A DNA stretch of 18,505 bases from UMGS1307 sp964523005. Lineage in GTDB: Bacteria; Bacillota; Clostridia; Oscillospirales; CAG-382. Positions 1 through 7,836 of the stretch are shown here, piece by piece. Every line of letters begins with the position of its first letter. Position 1 is the stretch's first letter. The notes beneath the pieces were generated by a model. It was given only the letters and a program-made list of their open reading frames with translations. It did no database searches and was not told the origin of the DNA. Where the stretch lies: contig CAZFZL010000019.1 of assembly GCA_964523005.1 (NCBI GenBank), positions 1 through 18,505 of the forward strand. Direction: 5' to 3'. A program made the position numbers and the translations under genes.

Positions 1-411
1 ATACGTCAGAATATATATACTGTCAACGGCATCACCGTTATAGCCGACTGCTATAATGCTTCACCCGAATCGATGAATGCGGCGCTTTCTGTTCTCGAAA
101 ACGCGAAGGGAAGAAAGGTCGCCGTGCTCGGCGATATGCTTGAGCTCGGTACATTTGCCATGGGGCTTCATTCGAGTCTCGGTGAAAAAATAAGGCAGTG
201 CAAAACCGATGTGCTGCTGTGCTACGGTGATTTTGCATATACTGTATGTGCTTCGTTTGGCGGCGGTTCTGCTTTTGAACTTGAGAAAAGAGAAGATTTC
301 ATTGAAGCCGTTCGCGCCGAGCTCAAGGAAGGCGACACTGTGCTCTTCAAAGCAAGCAACAGACTCAGATTCAGTGAGCTGATAGACGAAGTGGGACTCG
401 GTAAAAAATAA
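1..411 (+). CDS. murF: UDP-N-acetylmuramoyl-tripeptide--D-alanyl-D-alanine ligase, C-terminal part
   Basis: This is the last 136 codons of MurF, the cytoplasmic ATP-dependent ligase that adds D-Ala-D-Ala to UDP-MurNAc-tripeptide. The frame is open from base 1, so the start and the ATP-binding central domain lie outside the window. The peptide begins inside the C-terminal Mur ligase domain: DCYNASPESM matches the family's conserved DCYNANPxSM motif, followed by the usual GDMLELG stretch. The end, with LFKASNRLRFSELI, corresponds to the family's terminal 'VKGSRGxxME' region. mraY follows after 24 bases, as is common in dcw clusters, and the two enzymes act in consecutive steps. The assignment is firm even though only about 30% of a typical 450-residue MurF is present. 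Confidence 0.95.
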   Translation: MRQNIYTVNGITVIADCYNASPESMNAALSVLENAKGRKVAVLGDMLELGTFAMGLHSSLGEKIRQCKTDVLLCYGDFAYTVCASFGGGSAFELEKREDFIEAVRAELKEGDTVLFKASNRLRFSELIDEVGLGKK

Positions 412-435
412 AATTATCAAGGCGGATATGAAAAA

Positions 436-1425
436 ATGGATTATCTTTGCTATGCCGGCGCTTTCGCAGCGGCGTTAGCAGTGAGCGCACTGCTGTTGAA
501 GGTATTCATACCCGTTCTCAGAAAAGCAAAACTCGGGCAGAAGATTCTTGAGATCGGGCCAAATTGGCATAAATGCAAGGAAGGCACGCCTACAATGGGC
601 GGTGTGTTCTTCATCTTGGGAATAATCGTCGCTTTCCTGTGTTTTTTCTTTATCGGCGGCGGCAGCTTTTACGGTAACGGCGGCAGAGTTATGACGGTGT
701 TGCTGTTTGCGGTGGCAAACGCTCTTATCGGATTCGTCGACGACTACGTAAAGCTGTTCAAAAAACGCAACAAGGGCTTGAGTGCTCCGGAAAAGCTTAT
801 CCTTCAGCTTATAGTAACGGCGGCGTTCATCGGCGCCATGATATACTTTGGATATATCGATACGAATATGCCGATCCCGTTTACGCATAAGAGCGTCGAT
901 CTCGGACTGTTCACCTATGCGATGTATTTGCTCATCGTCGTGTTTTACATCAACGGTGCAAACTTCACCGACGGAATAGACGGACTCGCCGGATCGGTAA
1001 ATCTTGTGATTACGGTAATGTTTCTTCTTGTTTCTCTTGCAGCGGGAGACAGAGGGGAAGGCGTACTTACCTTCGCGGTATGCGGTGCGTTGTGCGGCTT
1101 TTTGATTTTCAATTTTCATCCGGCAAAGGTTTTTATGGGCGATACCGGTTCGCTGTTTCTCGGCGGACTGACGGCTGCGCTCGCTTTTGCATTCAATTGC
1201 CAGATGCTGATATTCGTGTTTGGCTTCGTTCATTTCTTTGAGGCTATATCGGTCGTGCTCCAGGTAGTGTCATATAAATTGACCGGTAAGCGTATATTCA
1301 AAATGGCTCCGATCCATCATCATTTTGAAAAATGCGGTTGGACCGAGGTGCGAATAGTCGCTGTGTTCTCGTTCGTAACAGCGCTGCTTTGTGGCGTTTC
1401 ATATTGGTTGATTGTTACCGCATAA
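436..1425 (+). CDS. mraY: Phospho-N-acetylmuramoyl-pentapeptide transferase (MraY)
   Basis: MraY is the polytopic membrane enzyme that transfers phospho-MurNAc-pentapeptide from UDP to undecaprenyl phosphate, giving lipid I. The 329-residue length fits the family (about 320-360). Visible hallmarks are the aspartate pair in GFVDDYVKL (D102-D103), the NFTDGIDGLAG motif (N176-G183 region), FMGDTGSLFLGG with D236, and the His-rich PIHHHFE segment (H294-H296) of the cytoplasmic active site. Most of the remaining sequence is hydrophobic, in roughly ten membrane segments. The ATG at 436 is chosen because an AAGGCGG-like ribosome site lies at about 419-426; an out-of-frame ATG at 430 is ignored. It sits between murF and ftsW; the murD gene often found next to it is not here. 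Confidence 0.97.
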   Translation: MDYLCYAGAFAAALAVSALLLKVFIPVLRKAKLGQKILEIGPNWHKCKEGTPTMGGVFFILGIIVAFLCFFFIGGGSFYGNGGRVMTVLLFAVANALIGFVDDYVKLFKKRNKGLSAPEKLILQLIVTAAFIGAMIYFGYIDTNMPIPFTHKSVDLGLFTYAMYLLIVVFYINGANFTDGIDGLAGSVNLVITVMFLLVSLAAGDRGEGVLTFAVCGALCGFLIFNFHPAKVFMGDTGSLFLGGLTAALAFAFNCQMLIFVFGFVHFFEAISVVLQVVSYKLTGKRIFKMAPIHHHFEKCGWTEVRIVAVFSFVTALLCGVSYWLIVTA

Positions 1426-1456
1426 CGCGGTAACGTGAAGAAGAGGCAGTTCATAT

Positions 1457-2650
1457 ATGGCAAAGGCGGTAAAAGTACATACAGGGGAAAAACAGGATAA
1501 AAACACAAGGAAAAGCGCTTCAAATTTGATTCGTGAGTTCGGCCAGGTCGATATTCCGTTTCTCATACTCGTCATTGTACTTTGCTGCATCGGGTCGATA
1601 ATGGTCTTTTCCGCAAGCTATGCGAACGCGGAAGCACGCTTTGGCGACAGCTTTTTCTTTGCGAAAAGCCAGGTGAAAAACCTGCTTGCCGGAGTTGTGG
1701 CAATGTTCATTTGCAGCCGCTTTGCCGACACTCGTCTTTTGAAAAAGTTTGCATGGGTGATATTCTGGATTGCTATTGCTTTATGCCTTGCGATAGTATG
1801 TGTTCCGGGACTCGGCATAAAATCGCACGGTGCATACCGCTGGATCGATTTGTATATCGTTCAGTTCCAGCCTTCCGAACTTCTCAAGCTCGCGATAATT
1901 TTGGTGTGTGCTAAATACATATCCGATAATCAGGGCAGGATGCGCACCTTCAAATACGGCTTTCTTCCCTTCGTTATTCTCGCCGTTCCCGTCGTCGGAG
2001 TAATGCTCATCCAGAAGCATCTTTCCGGTACGATAATATGTTGTCTGATACTGTTTTTTATGATGTTCGTCGGCGGGACTCATCCGTTGCTTCTTACGGG
2101 ATTGAGTGCAGCTGCGGCAGGCGGGGCAACCTTGCTTTTTACTCTGTATGATCACGCTAAACGCAGATTGATGATCTGGAAAGATCCCTTCGCGTATATG
2201 AGCGGCAACGGTGAAGGCTGGCAGCCGGCGCAGTCGCTGTATGCAATAGCGGCAGGCGGATTCTGGGGGCTTGGGCTGGGCAACAGCAACCAAAAGCATT
2301 CTTTTCTTCCCGAACCGCAGAATGACTACATATTTGCAATTCTATGTGAAGAGCTGGGCTTCCTTGGCGCCTTGCTGATTATCGTGCTTTATATGGCGTT
2401 TGCATATCGTGGCTTCATAATCGCAAAATGCTCAAAGGACAGATTCGGCTCACTCGTAGTCCTCGGCATCATTTTTAAAACCATGGCGCACGTTGTTCTC
2501 AATATTGCCGTCGTCACAAATACAATACCCAGTACGGGAATAACTCTTCCGTTCATCAGCTACGGAGGTTCTTCACTGCTCATGCAGCTTGTGGAGATGG
2601 GAATTGTTCTGTCTGTCTCAAGATATTCGTATTCAAGTAAAGAAGTCTGA
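1457..2650 (+). CDS. ftsW: SEDS peptidoglycan glycosyltransferase (FtsW/SpoVE)
   Basis: This 397-residue membrane protein belongs to the SEDS family (FtsW, RodA, SpoVE), which polymerises lipid II into glycan strands together with a class B penicillin-binding protein. A basic cytoplasmic N-terminus of about 30 residues precedes a first helix near residues 34-53. Family motifs are FQPSELLK (residues 137-144), PQNDYIFA with D290, which aligns with the aspartate held essential in RodA/FtsW, and the C-terminal PSTGITLPFISYGGSS signature. Its place between mraY and murG indicates the septal member FtsW, or the sporulation paralogue SpoVE, rather than RodA; sequence alone does not separate these two. 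The start follows an AAGAGGCAG ribosome-site-like stretch. Confidence 0.94.
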   Translation: MAKAVKVHTGEKQDKNTRKSASNLIREFGQVDIPFLILVIVLCCIGSIMVFSASYANAEARFGDSFFFAKSQVKNLLAGVVAMFICSRFADTRLLKKFAWVIFWIAIALCLAIVCVPGLGIKSHGAYRWIDLYIVQFQPSELLKLAIILVCAKYISDNQGRMRTFKYGFLPFVILAVPVVGVMLIQKHLSGTIICCLILFFMMFVGGTHPLLLTGLSAAAAGGATLLFTLYDHAKRRLMIWKDPFAYMSGNGEGWQPAQSLYAIAAGGFWGLGLGNSNQKHSFLPEPQNDYIFAILCEELGFLGALLIIVLYMAFAYRGFIIAKCSKDRFGSLVVLGIIFKTMAHVVLNIAVVTNTIPSTGITLPFISYGGSSLLMQLVEMGIVLSVSRYSYSSKEV

Positions 2651-2676
2651 TATTCCGTAAAGAAAGGCGTTTCACC

Positions 2677-3801
2677 ATGCGCTATCTGCTCAGCGGCGGC
2701 GGTACCGGCGGCCATATTAATCCTGCTGTTGCCATAGCCAATAAAATTAAATCACACGAGCCTAATGCCGAATTTTTATTCATAGGCGCACCCTACGGGC
2801 TTGAAAAGACCCTTGTTCCTAAGGAAGGCTATGATATACGCTTCGTAAAGGTTCGCGGCTTCTCGCGTAAGCTGTCGCTTTCAAATATCGACGCGCTCAT
2901 AAAAGCCGTCACCTCTGTCGCGGCGGCGAAAAAGATAATCAAAGAATTTGCTCCCGACGCCGTTATCGGCACGGGCGGTTATGCGAGTTGGGCAGCACTG
3001 AAGGCGGCGTCGGCTCTGAAAATTCCAACTGTTATCCACGAGCAGAACGCTTTTCCCGGAGTCACTACGAAAATGCTCTCAAAGCACGTCGGGCGAGTCT
3101 GTATCTCCTTCCATGAGAGCGAAAAATATTTTGATCCTGCCGTAAAAGATAAGCTCGTCTTTACAGGCAATCCGATAAAATCATCCAAATTCACCTATGA
3201 CCGTCAACAGGCGCGCAAGGCGCTCGGTATAGATGAACAGACCGTGTATATCATGTCGTGCGGCGGCTCGCTCGGCGCCGATATGGTCAACAGCCTTTGC
3301 TTCGAGCTTATGAACTCCTTCGTAAAAAACACACCAAGCTGCCGCCAGATACATGCGACAGGTCATATAGGCTGGGATAAATACTCCGCTCTTGCCGCTC
3401 AAGAAGGGCTCGATAAATGCCCGAATATAAATATAACCGAATACATCTACGACATGCCGCTTCAAATGGCGGCAAGCGATATTGTAATCTGCCGCGCGGG
3501 CGCGATCACACTTGCCGAGCTTGCTTTCCTCGGGAGACCCGCAATTCTTATCCCGTCACCTAACGTCGCAGAGGACCATCAGTATAAAAATGCAAAAGTC
3601 CTCGCCGATGCAGGCGCCGCTATCGTTATGCGCGAAAGCGAATGGAGCGGCGAAAAACTTGTTAAGGCAGTAAAAGAACTGTGGTGTGACAGCGCAAAGC
3701 GAAACACCTACTCGTCAAACATAAGAAAATTCGCGTCGCCAGATGCGGACGAGAAAATATATTCAATTATAAAAGAGCAGATCAAAAGCAAAACGAACTG
3801 A
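2677..3801 (+). CDS. murG: UDP-GlcNAc:undecaprenyl-PP-MurNAc-pentapeptide GlcNAc transferase (MurG)
   Basis: MurG is a peripheral membrane GT28-family glycosyltransferase that adds GlcNAc to lipid I, giving lipid II, on the cytoplasmic face. The 374 residues match the usual size (about 355-370). The N-terminal Rossmann domain opens with the glycine-rich SGGGTGGHINPA (G7-H13 core), and HEQNAFPG is the conserved acceptor-side loop. The C-terminal domain carries GGSLGA and the UDP-GlcNAc-binding segment CRAGAITLAE (E281), followed by PAILIPSPNVAEDHQ. An AGAAAGG ribosome site sits about 10 bases before the ATG. The product of MraY is its substrate and the SEDS protein upstream uses its product, so the gene order follows the pathway. 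Confidence 0.97.
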   Translation: MRYLLSGGGTGGHINPAVAIANKIKSHEPNAEFLFIGAPYGLEKTLVPKEGYDIRFVKVRGFSRKLSLSNIDALIKAVTSVAAAKKIIKEFAPDAVIGTGGYASWAALKAASALKIPTVIHEQNAFPGVTTKMLSKHVGRVCISFHESEKYFDPAVKDKLVFTGNPIKSSKFTYDRQQARKALGIDEQTVYIMSCGGSLGADMVNSLCFELMNSFVKNTPSCRQIHATGHIGWDKYSALAAQEGLDKCPNINITEYIYDMPLQMAASDIVICRAGAITLAELAFLGRPAILIPSPNVAEDHQYKNAKVLADAGAAIVMRESEWSGEKLVKAVKELWCDSAKRNTYSSNIRKFASPDADEKIYSIIKEQIKSKTN

Positions 3802-3841
3802 TTCCGGATGCTTTTGAAAAACGGAAAGGAACGGTTGAAAA

Positions 3842-4636
3842 ATGTCAGACGGTGAGAGCTACAAAAGACGAGCAGTGTCTCTCGAAACACTTCGTTCCAA
3901 GCAGCTGCAGAAGAATACGCTGCGCTGGATCTTTTATGTTATCGTTTTCCTGATAGTCTGCGGCGTTTTTGCCGCGGTTTGCTTTGGTATCTTCTTCAGA
4001 GTAAGCGCGATCGACCTGAGCGGCGTCACGCATTATACTTATGAAGAAATATGTGAAAAGCTTCCGGTTTCAATTGGGGATAATATGTATTCCTTCAAAG
4101 CCACCGAACTTGAAAGTGAGCTTCGCGCGGATCTTCCGTACGTCGCCGAAATAACAGTATCACGTAAGCTCCCATCAACGGTTACTATCACCGTTGTCGA
4201 AAAAGAACCTGTTATGTATATGAAGGTCATCGACAGCTATTATCTTATCAGCGATACGCTCAACGTGCTCGAACGTACCGATACCGCGCCCGATCCGGCC
4301 GACGGACTTACTGAATTTACTACGGGCAAGCTCTCGCGTTGCATTGTCGGAGAAACGCTCCGCTTCACCGACAATAGTACGTCTGAAGCTTTTCTTTCGC
4401 TCTGCCGGGCAATAGAGAACAACGATCTTGACGGCAAGATCACCGCCATCTCTCTCAAAAGCCGCTTCGACATAACCATGACATATGAAAACAGAATAGA
4501 CGTTTACATAGGCGATACATCTGATTCCGATATGAAAATGCGCTTCCTGATAGGCATTATGAAACAACTCGATGAAAACGACAGCGGTTATCTTGACCTT
4601 ACCGATACCAAGGAGGCATCTTTCCGCCCCGATTGA
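3842..4636 (+). CDS. ftsQ: Cell division protein DivIB/FtsQ
   Basis: This is a bitopic division protein of 264 residues. A charged cytoplasmic N-terminus (residues 1-28) is followed by one membrane helix (about 29-56) and then a POTRA domain opening at VSAIDLSGVTHY, with the conserved SIGDNMYSF and LPYVAEITVSRKLPSTVTITVVEKEP segments of the FtsQ/DivIB family (written here as the domain's strands, residues about 57-125). The rest is the extracellular beta domain. It bridges division-complex members FtsL/DivIC and the septal synthase. Its ribosome site is GGAAAGGA before ATG 3842. The position between murG and ftsZ is standard for Firmicutes. The absence of ftsA between ftsQ and ftsZ is notable but occurs in clostridia. 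Confidence 0.9.
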   Translation: MSDGESYKRRAVSLETLRSKQLQKNTLRWIFYVIVFLIVCGVFAAVCFGIFFRVSAIDLSGVTHYTYEEICEKLPVSIGDNMYSFKATELESELRADLPYVAEITVSRKLPSTVTITVVEKEPVMYMKVIDSYYLISDTLNVLERTDTAPDPADGLTEFTTGKLSRCIVGETLRFTDNSTSEAFLSLCRAIENNDLDGKITAISLKSRFDITMTYENRIDVYIGDTSDSDMKMRFLIGIMKQLDENDSGYLDLTDTKEASFRPD

Positions 4637-4686
4637 GCGAAAAATGAAAAAAATCCGAAGTTTTATTAAAAAAAAGAAAAAAGTGC

Positions 4687-4715
4687 TTGCAATTAGGCGC
4701 ATAATATATTATTAT
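4687..4715 (+). promoter_or_regulatory. Likely sigma-A promoter of ftsZ
   Basis: In the 126-base gap between ftsQ and ftsZ, TTGCAA (4687-4692) and TATTAT (4710-4715) stand 17 bases apart, matching the vegetative consensus at four or more of six and five of six positions. The surroundings are much more AT-rich than the genes. An AGAAGGAG ribosome site at 4746-4753 lies 9 bases before the ftsZ ATG. This would let ftsZ be transcribed apart from the upstream cluster. It is a consensus-based call only. Confidence 0.6.
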
Positions 4716-4762
4716 ATTAATCAGTATGATAAGTATGTACTTTTAAGAAGGAGTATTATAAT

Positions 4763-5869
4763 ATGGATTTCAAGAACGATGAACAGGTCAATGTCATAAT
4801 CAAGGTCGTCGGCGTGGGCGGCGGCGGAAATAACGCTGTCAACAGAATGGTAGACGCCGGAGTCCGCGGAGTGGAATTCATCAACGTCAACACCGATAAA
4901 CAGGTGCTCATGCGTTCTCAGGTCGAGAATAAAATACAGATAGGCGAACGCATCACCAAAGGACACGGTGCAGGCGCGAACCCTGAACTCGGCGAACGCA
5001 GTGCCGAGGAATCCATCGACGTCATTTCCGATGTCATCAAGGGCGCCGATATGGTGTTCATCACCGCAGGTATGGGCGGCGGCACCGGAACAGGCGCAGC
5101 TCCCCTCGTCGCAAAAGTTGCCAAGGAGCAGGGAATACTCACCGTCGCGGTCGTTACGAAGCCGTTCGCTTTCGAAGGCGCAAAAAGAATGATACAGGCT
5201 GAGAACGGTATAAAGAAGCTTCGCGAATACGTTGATTCACTCATCGTTATCCCGAACGAACGCCTCAAGCTCCTCACCGATAAGAAAATTACCTTCCTCA
5301 ATGCCTTCCAGGAGGCTGACGACGTGCTTCGCCGCGGCGTCCAGAGCATATGCGATCTTATCACCCTCGACGGACTTATAAACCTCGACTTCGCGGACGT
5401 TTCGTCCGTCATGACCAACGCAGGTCTCGCTCATATGGGCGTAGGCAGCGCGAAGGGCAAGGACAAGGCTGAAATGGCTGCTAAAATGGCTATGTCAAGC
5501 CCGCTGCTTGAAACCAACATCACCGGTGCAAAGGGCATCGTAGTCAACATAGAAGCGTCGCCTGACATCGGACTCGACGAGGTCGACGTCGCTACATCCC
5601 TCATCCAGAACGAGGCGCATCCTGACGCTACCTTCATCTTCGGTATGGTCAGCAACCCCGAGCTTGAAGACGAAATGAAGATCACCGTCATCGCCACAGG
5701 CTTTGATGTTGACAAGCGCAGCACCGAAATAAAGAGATACGCTTCTCCTTCAACCGCGAAGCCGACAGACACCGCCGCTCCTGCAAAGGACGCAGCCGCT
5801 CCGGCAAGAGGCGAACAGGATATCGACGCTATCATCCAGATGCTCAACAACAACAGAGGCAATTCATAA
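4763..5869 (+). CDS. ftsZ: Cell division GTPase FtsZ
   Basis: FtsZ is the tubulin-like GTPase that forms the cytoplasmic Z ring and recruits the division machinery. The 368-residue length is typical. The GTP-binding tubulin signature GGGTGTGAAP is at residues 105-114, and the T7 synergy loop NLDFADV, which completes the active site of the neighbouring subunit, is at residues 207-213. The globular core ends near residue 320. An alanine- and proline-rich linker of about 30 residues follows. The C-terminal tail (QDIDAIIQMLNNN) is unlike the usual DIPxFLRRR-type peptide that binds FtsA, SepF and other anchors: it has no proline and few basic residues. It is preceded by its own promoter and followed by a terminator. 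Confidence 0.98.
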   Translation: MDFKNDEQVNVIIKVVGVGGGGNNAVNRMVDAGVRGVEFINVNTDKQVLMRSQVENKIQIGERITKGHGAGANPELGERSAEESIDVISDVIKGADMVFITAGMGGGTGTGAAPLVAKVAKEQGILTVAVVTKPFAFEGAKRMIQAENGIKKLREYVDSLIVIPNERLKLLTDKKITFLNAFQEADDVLRRGVQSICDLITLDGLINLDFADVSSVMTNAGLAHMGVGSAKGKDKAEMAAKMAMSSPLLETNITGAKGIVVNIEASPDIGLDEVDVATSLIQNEAHPDATFIFGMVSNPELEDEMKITVIATGFDVDKRSTEIKRYASPSTAKPTDTAAPAKDAAAPARGEQDIDAIIQMLNNNRGNS

Positions 5870-5888
5870 CCCTTTTATACAATCGAAA

Positions 5889-5914
5889 AAAAGCGGAGGC
5901 TTGCCTCCGCTTTT
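5889..5914 (+). terminator. Hairpin terminator after ftsZ
   Basis: A perfect 11-base stem AAAAGCGGAGG / CCTCCGCTTTT (5889-5899 and 5904-5914) encloses a CTTG loop, 20 bases after the ftsZ stop. The T run is short (four), and because the stem is flanked by A and T runs it could act in both directions. It separates the division cluster from the next unit. Confidence 0.8.
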
Positions 5915-6127
5915 GGATTGTTCGGAACAAAACACATGATGAATGAACAACCAAAAAATTGTTTACCTAAGCATCTGACTTTAAGAATATGTTCGGAAAA
6001 ATCGGCTTGCGCTTGTCTTTTTACGGCTGCTTTTTAAAAAAAACACATTCTTACTTTTCGTGATTAACATTTATTCAACACATCAACGCGGTATCATAAG
6101 TCGAAATCAAGAGAGGAGGCGCGTGCT
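5915..6127. other. Intergenic leader before the VTC-domain gene
   Basis: The 213 bases between the ftsZ terminator and the next gene hold no credible open frame or RNA. They are AT-rich with short A and T runs (for example near 6031-6050). I see no promoter with both boxes at good spacing; a TATCAT at 6092-6097 could be a -10 box but lacks a convincing -35. A strong AGAGGAGG ribosome site at 6112-6119 precedes the ATG at 6128 by 8 bases. Confidence 0.5.
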
Positions 6128-6847
6128 ATGGCAAAGAACACCTTCAAGCGCACAGAGCGCAAATATATGCTCTCGCCGCAGCAGAACAGCGAAATGCTGA
6201 AGATCCTCTTTGAAAATATGGATCCGGACGATTACAGCGGCGCCGACGGCGGTTATAACGTATATAATATCTATTACGACAACGATAAAAACTCAGTAAT
6301 ACGTAATTCCGTTTCAAAGCCGCCCTACAAGGAAAAGCTCCGCGTCAGATCGTATGAGACACCCGACGAAAACAACAAAGTATACGTCGAAATAAAAAAG
6401 AAAATACAAGGCGTCGTCAGTAAACGCCGTGTAAGCATGACGCTTCGTCAGGTCGAACCGTTCCTCAAGGACGGCATTGTCCCGGAGGGGAAGAGTCCCG
6501 CGTCGCAGCAAATGATGAAGGAAATACTGTATTTTCAGAGTATATATCATTCAGTGCCTGCGCTGTATCTCTCATACGGCAGATATGCGTTCAAAGGAAA
6601 AGTCGACAGGAATTTCCGCGTCACCGTAGACCACGACATCGTGACGCGCCGTTATGACCTTCGGCTCGATAAGGGCTCGTATGGCGACAGCCTTATCGGC
6701 GATAATTGCCTGATGGAGGTCAAATTCGTCGGAACAATGCCGCTGTGGCTCGTGCAGGCGATCCGCCGGCTCGATATAAAAAAGGTCAGCTTCTCAAAGT
6801 ACGGAACCGAATATGAGCAATACAGAAAAGCTCAGCTCGGCAGATAA
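6128..6847 (+). CDS. Polyphosphate polymerase (VTC/CYTH) domain protein
   Basis: This 239-residue soluble protein has the VTC domain, a member of the CYTH triphosphate-tunnel fold whose yeast VTC4 version makes inorganic polyphosphate from ATP. The tunnel motifs appear in order: TERKYMLS at the N-terminus (residues 9-16), YNVYNIYYDND near residue 40, the basic pair in KLRVRSYE near residue 70, YVEIKKK near residue 85, LSYGRYAF and the VTVDHDI strand in the middle, and LMEVKFVG with E197 and K199 that would line the tunnel and bind metal. Its partner gene, a DUF4956 membrane protein, starts 24 bases later; the two occur together in many Firmicutes and actinobacteria. Activity on ATP is inferred from the family, not shown. 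Confidence 0.88.
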   Translation: MAKNTFKRTERKYMLSPQQNSEMLKILFENMDPDDYSGADGGYNVYNIYYDNDKNSVIRNSVSKPPYKEKLRVRSYETPDENNKVYVEIKKKIQGVVSKRRVSMTLRQVEPFLKDGIVPEGKSPASQQMMKEILYFQSIYHSVPALYLSYGRYAFKGKVDRNFRVTVDHDIVTRRYDLRLDKGSYGDSLIGDNCLMEVKFVGTMPLWLVQAIRRLDIKKVSFSKYGTEYEQYRKAQLGR

Positions 6848-6871
6848 AAAACATAAAGGAATACAGAGACA

Positions 6872-7588
6872 ATGGATTGGAACAGCTTTTTTGAAACGAT
6901 TCTCTCCACGGAAACGGAGGAATCTGCGGAATCACTCACGATGGGAAATCTTTTTCTCGTCATCGGCATATCTTTTCTGTGCGGAATAATCATAGCCGGC
7001 GGCTATATGCTTTGCCGCAGAAAAGAAGGCTATCAGACCTCCTTCATACTTACTATCCTCGTAATGCCCGTTCTCACGAGCATGGTCATATTCTTCGTCG
7101 GCAATAAGATCGCACGTGCGTTCTCCATCGCCGGTATCTTCTCGATCGTCCGCTTCAGAAGTATGCAGACCAATCCGAGAGACATCGCCTACATCTTCTT
7201 TTCCGTCTGTACCGGACTCATCTGCGGACTCGGCTATGTTGCTTACGCTGTCGTCGTTGCCGTTGTGCTGTCGGTCGTCATGTTCCTGATTTCCCTCATC
7301 AACTTCGGCGAGCCGAAAAAGAAGTCTATGGAACTGAAGATCAGCGTCCCCGAAGAGCTGAACTTCGACAATGTATTCGACGATATAATCAAAAAATATA
7401 CCCTCAGCTATAAGCTCGCAAGAATAAAAACGAGCGACTACGGTTCGCTCTATGTGCTCTCGTATTACGTCGTCATGAGCGCCGACGCCGACACACGCGC
7501 CTTGATCGACGAGCTGCGTGTCAAAAACGGAAATATGGACATCGCTCTCACCGTCAACTGCCCAGAACGCGAAGCTGTCAATCTGTAA
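6872..7588 (+). CDS. DUF4956 membrane protein, partner of the VTC protein
   Basis: This 238-residue integral membrane protein of unknown function has hydrophobic segments at about residues 25-47, 56-78 and 104-147 (probably two helices) and a soluble C-terminal domain of about 90 residues. The central SIVRFRSMQTNPRDIAYIFF region, which links the second and third segments, is the recognisable core of the DUF4956 family. It lies 24 bases downstream of the VTC-domain gene with an AAAGGA ribosome site, and a terminator follows, so the two form a closed bicistronic unit. By analogy with eukaryotic VTC, where the polymerase is tied to a membrane channel, it may anchor the enzyme or carry its product; that is inference. 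Confidence 0.87.
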   Translation: MDWNSFFETILSTETEESAESLTMGNLFLVIGISFLCGIIIAGGYMLCRRKEGYQTSFILTILVMPVLTSMVIFFVGNKIARAFSIAGIFSIVRFRSMQTNPRDIAYIFFSVCTGLICGLGYVAYAVVVAVVLSVVMFLISLINFGEPKKKSMELKISVPEELNFDNVFDDIIKKYTLSYKLARIKTSDYGSLYVLSYYVVMSADADTRALIDELRVKNGNMDIALTVNCPEREAVNL

Positions 7589-7604
7589 ATTATTCAAAAT
7601 CATC

Positions 7605-7634
7605 GAACCGCTGCGATCGTAGCGGTTCTTTTTT
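7605..7634 (+). terminator. Hairpin terminator after the VTC/DUF4956 unit
   Basis: The 8-base stem GAACCGCT / AGCGGTTC (7605-7612 and 7621-7628) can be lengthened by a G-T and a C-G pair around a GATC loop, and a run of six T follows (7629-7634). It begins 16 bases after the DUF4956 stop, which is typical of intrinsic termination. Confidence 0.88.
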
Positions 7635-7757
7635 ACGCAGCATTTGTGCAGAATCAACAAAAACAAAGTGTAATCGATTGGAAAAAAGGCAGTCTGCAAT
7701 GTGTATATGGTAATAATGCACAATAATAACGCTGAAAGGAAAAAATCAGCAAATGTC

Positions 7758-7790
7758 TTGACAAAGAATGTAATGTAGCGTATGTTACAT
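7758..7790 (+). promoter_or_regulatory. Promoter with an overlapping dyad, upstream of the decayed secreted-protein gene
   Basis: A perfect TTGACA (7758-7763) is followed after 17 bases by TATGTT (7781-7786), a four-of-six -10 box. An imperfect dyad ATGTAA ... TTACAT (7768-7773 and 7785-7790, centre 7779, 8 of 11 pairs) covers the spacer and the -10 box, the placement expected of a repressor operator. The arms are spaced wider than a TnrA/GlnR site. The rest of 7635-7836 is AT-rich with no open frame. The AGAAAGGA at 7821-7828 and AGGAAA just before ATG 7837 would serve as ribosome site. Confidence 0.5.
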
Positions 7791-7836
7791 ATGAGAGGAA
7801 AAGTAATTAATAATCAATAAAGAAAGGAATAGGAAA

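Noticed and set aside
475..1233. 252-residue reverse-strand frame opposite mraY
   Set aside because: Shadow of mraY, whose motifs are complete in the forward frame.
4644..4799. Lysine- and isoleucine-rich frame beginning MKKIRSFIKKKKK between ftsQ and ftsZ
   Set aside because: It lies on the AT-rich promoter region, has no ribosome site, overlaps the ftsZ start in another frame and has low-complexity composition; chance frame.
4918..5862. Long reverse-strand open frames across ftsZ
   Set aside because: Antisense shadows of a clearly coding gene; serine-rich composition without motifs, and no ribosome sites.
7731..7750. GCTGA/TCAGC small inverted repeat
   Set aside because: Five-base arms with a 10-base A-rich loop; too weak to call a structure.
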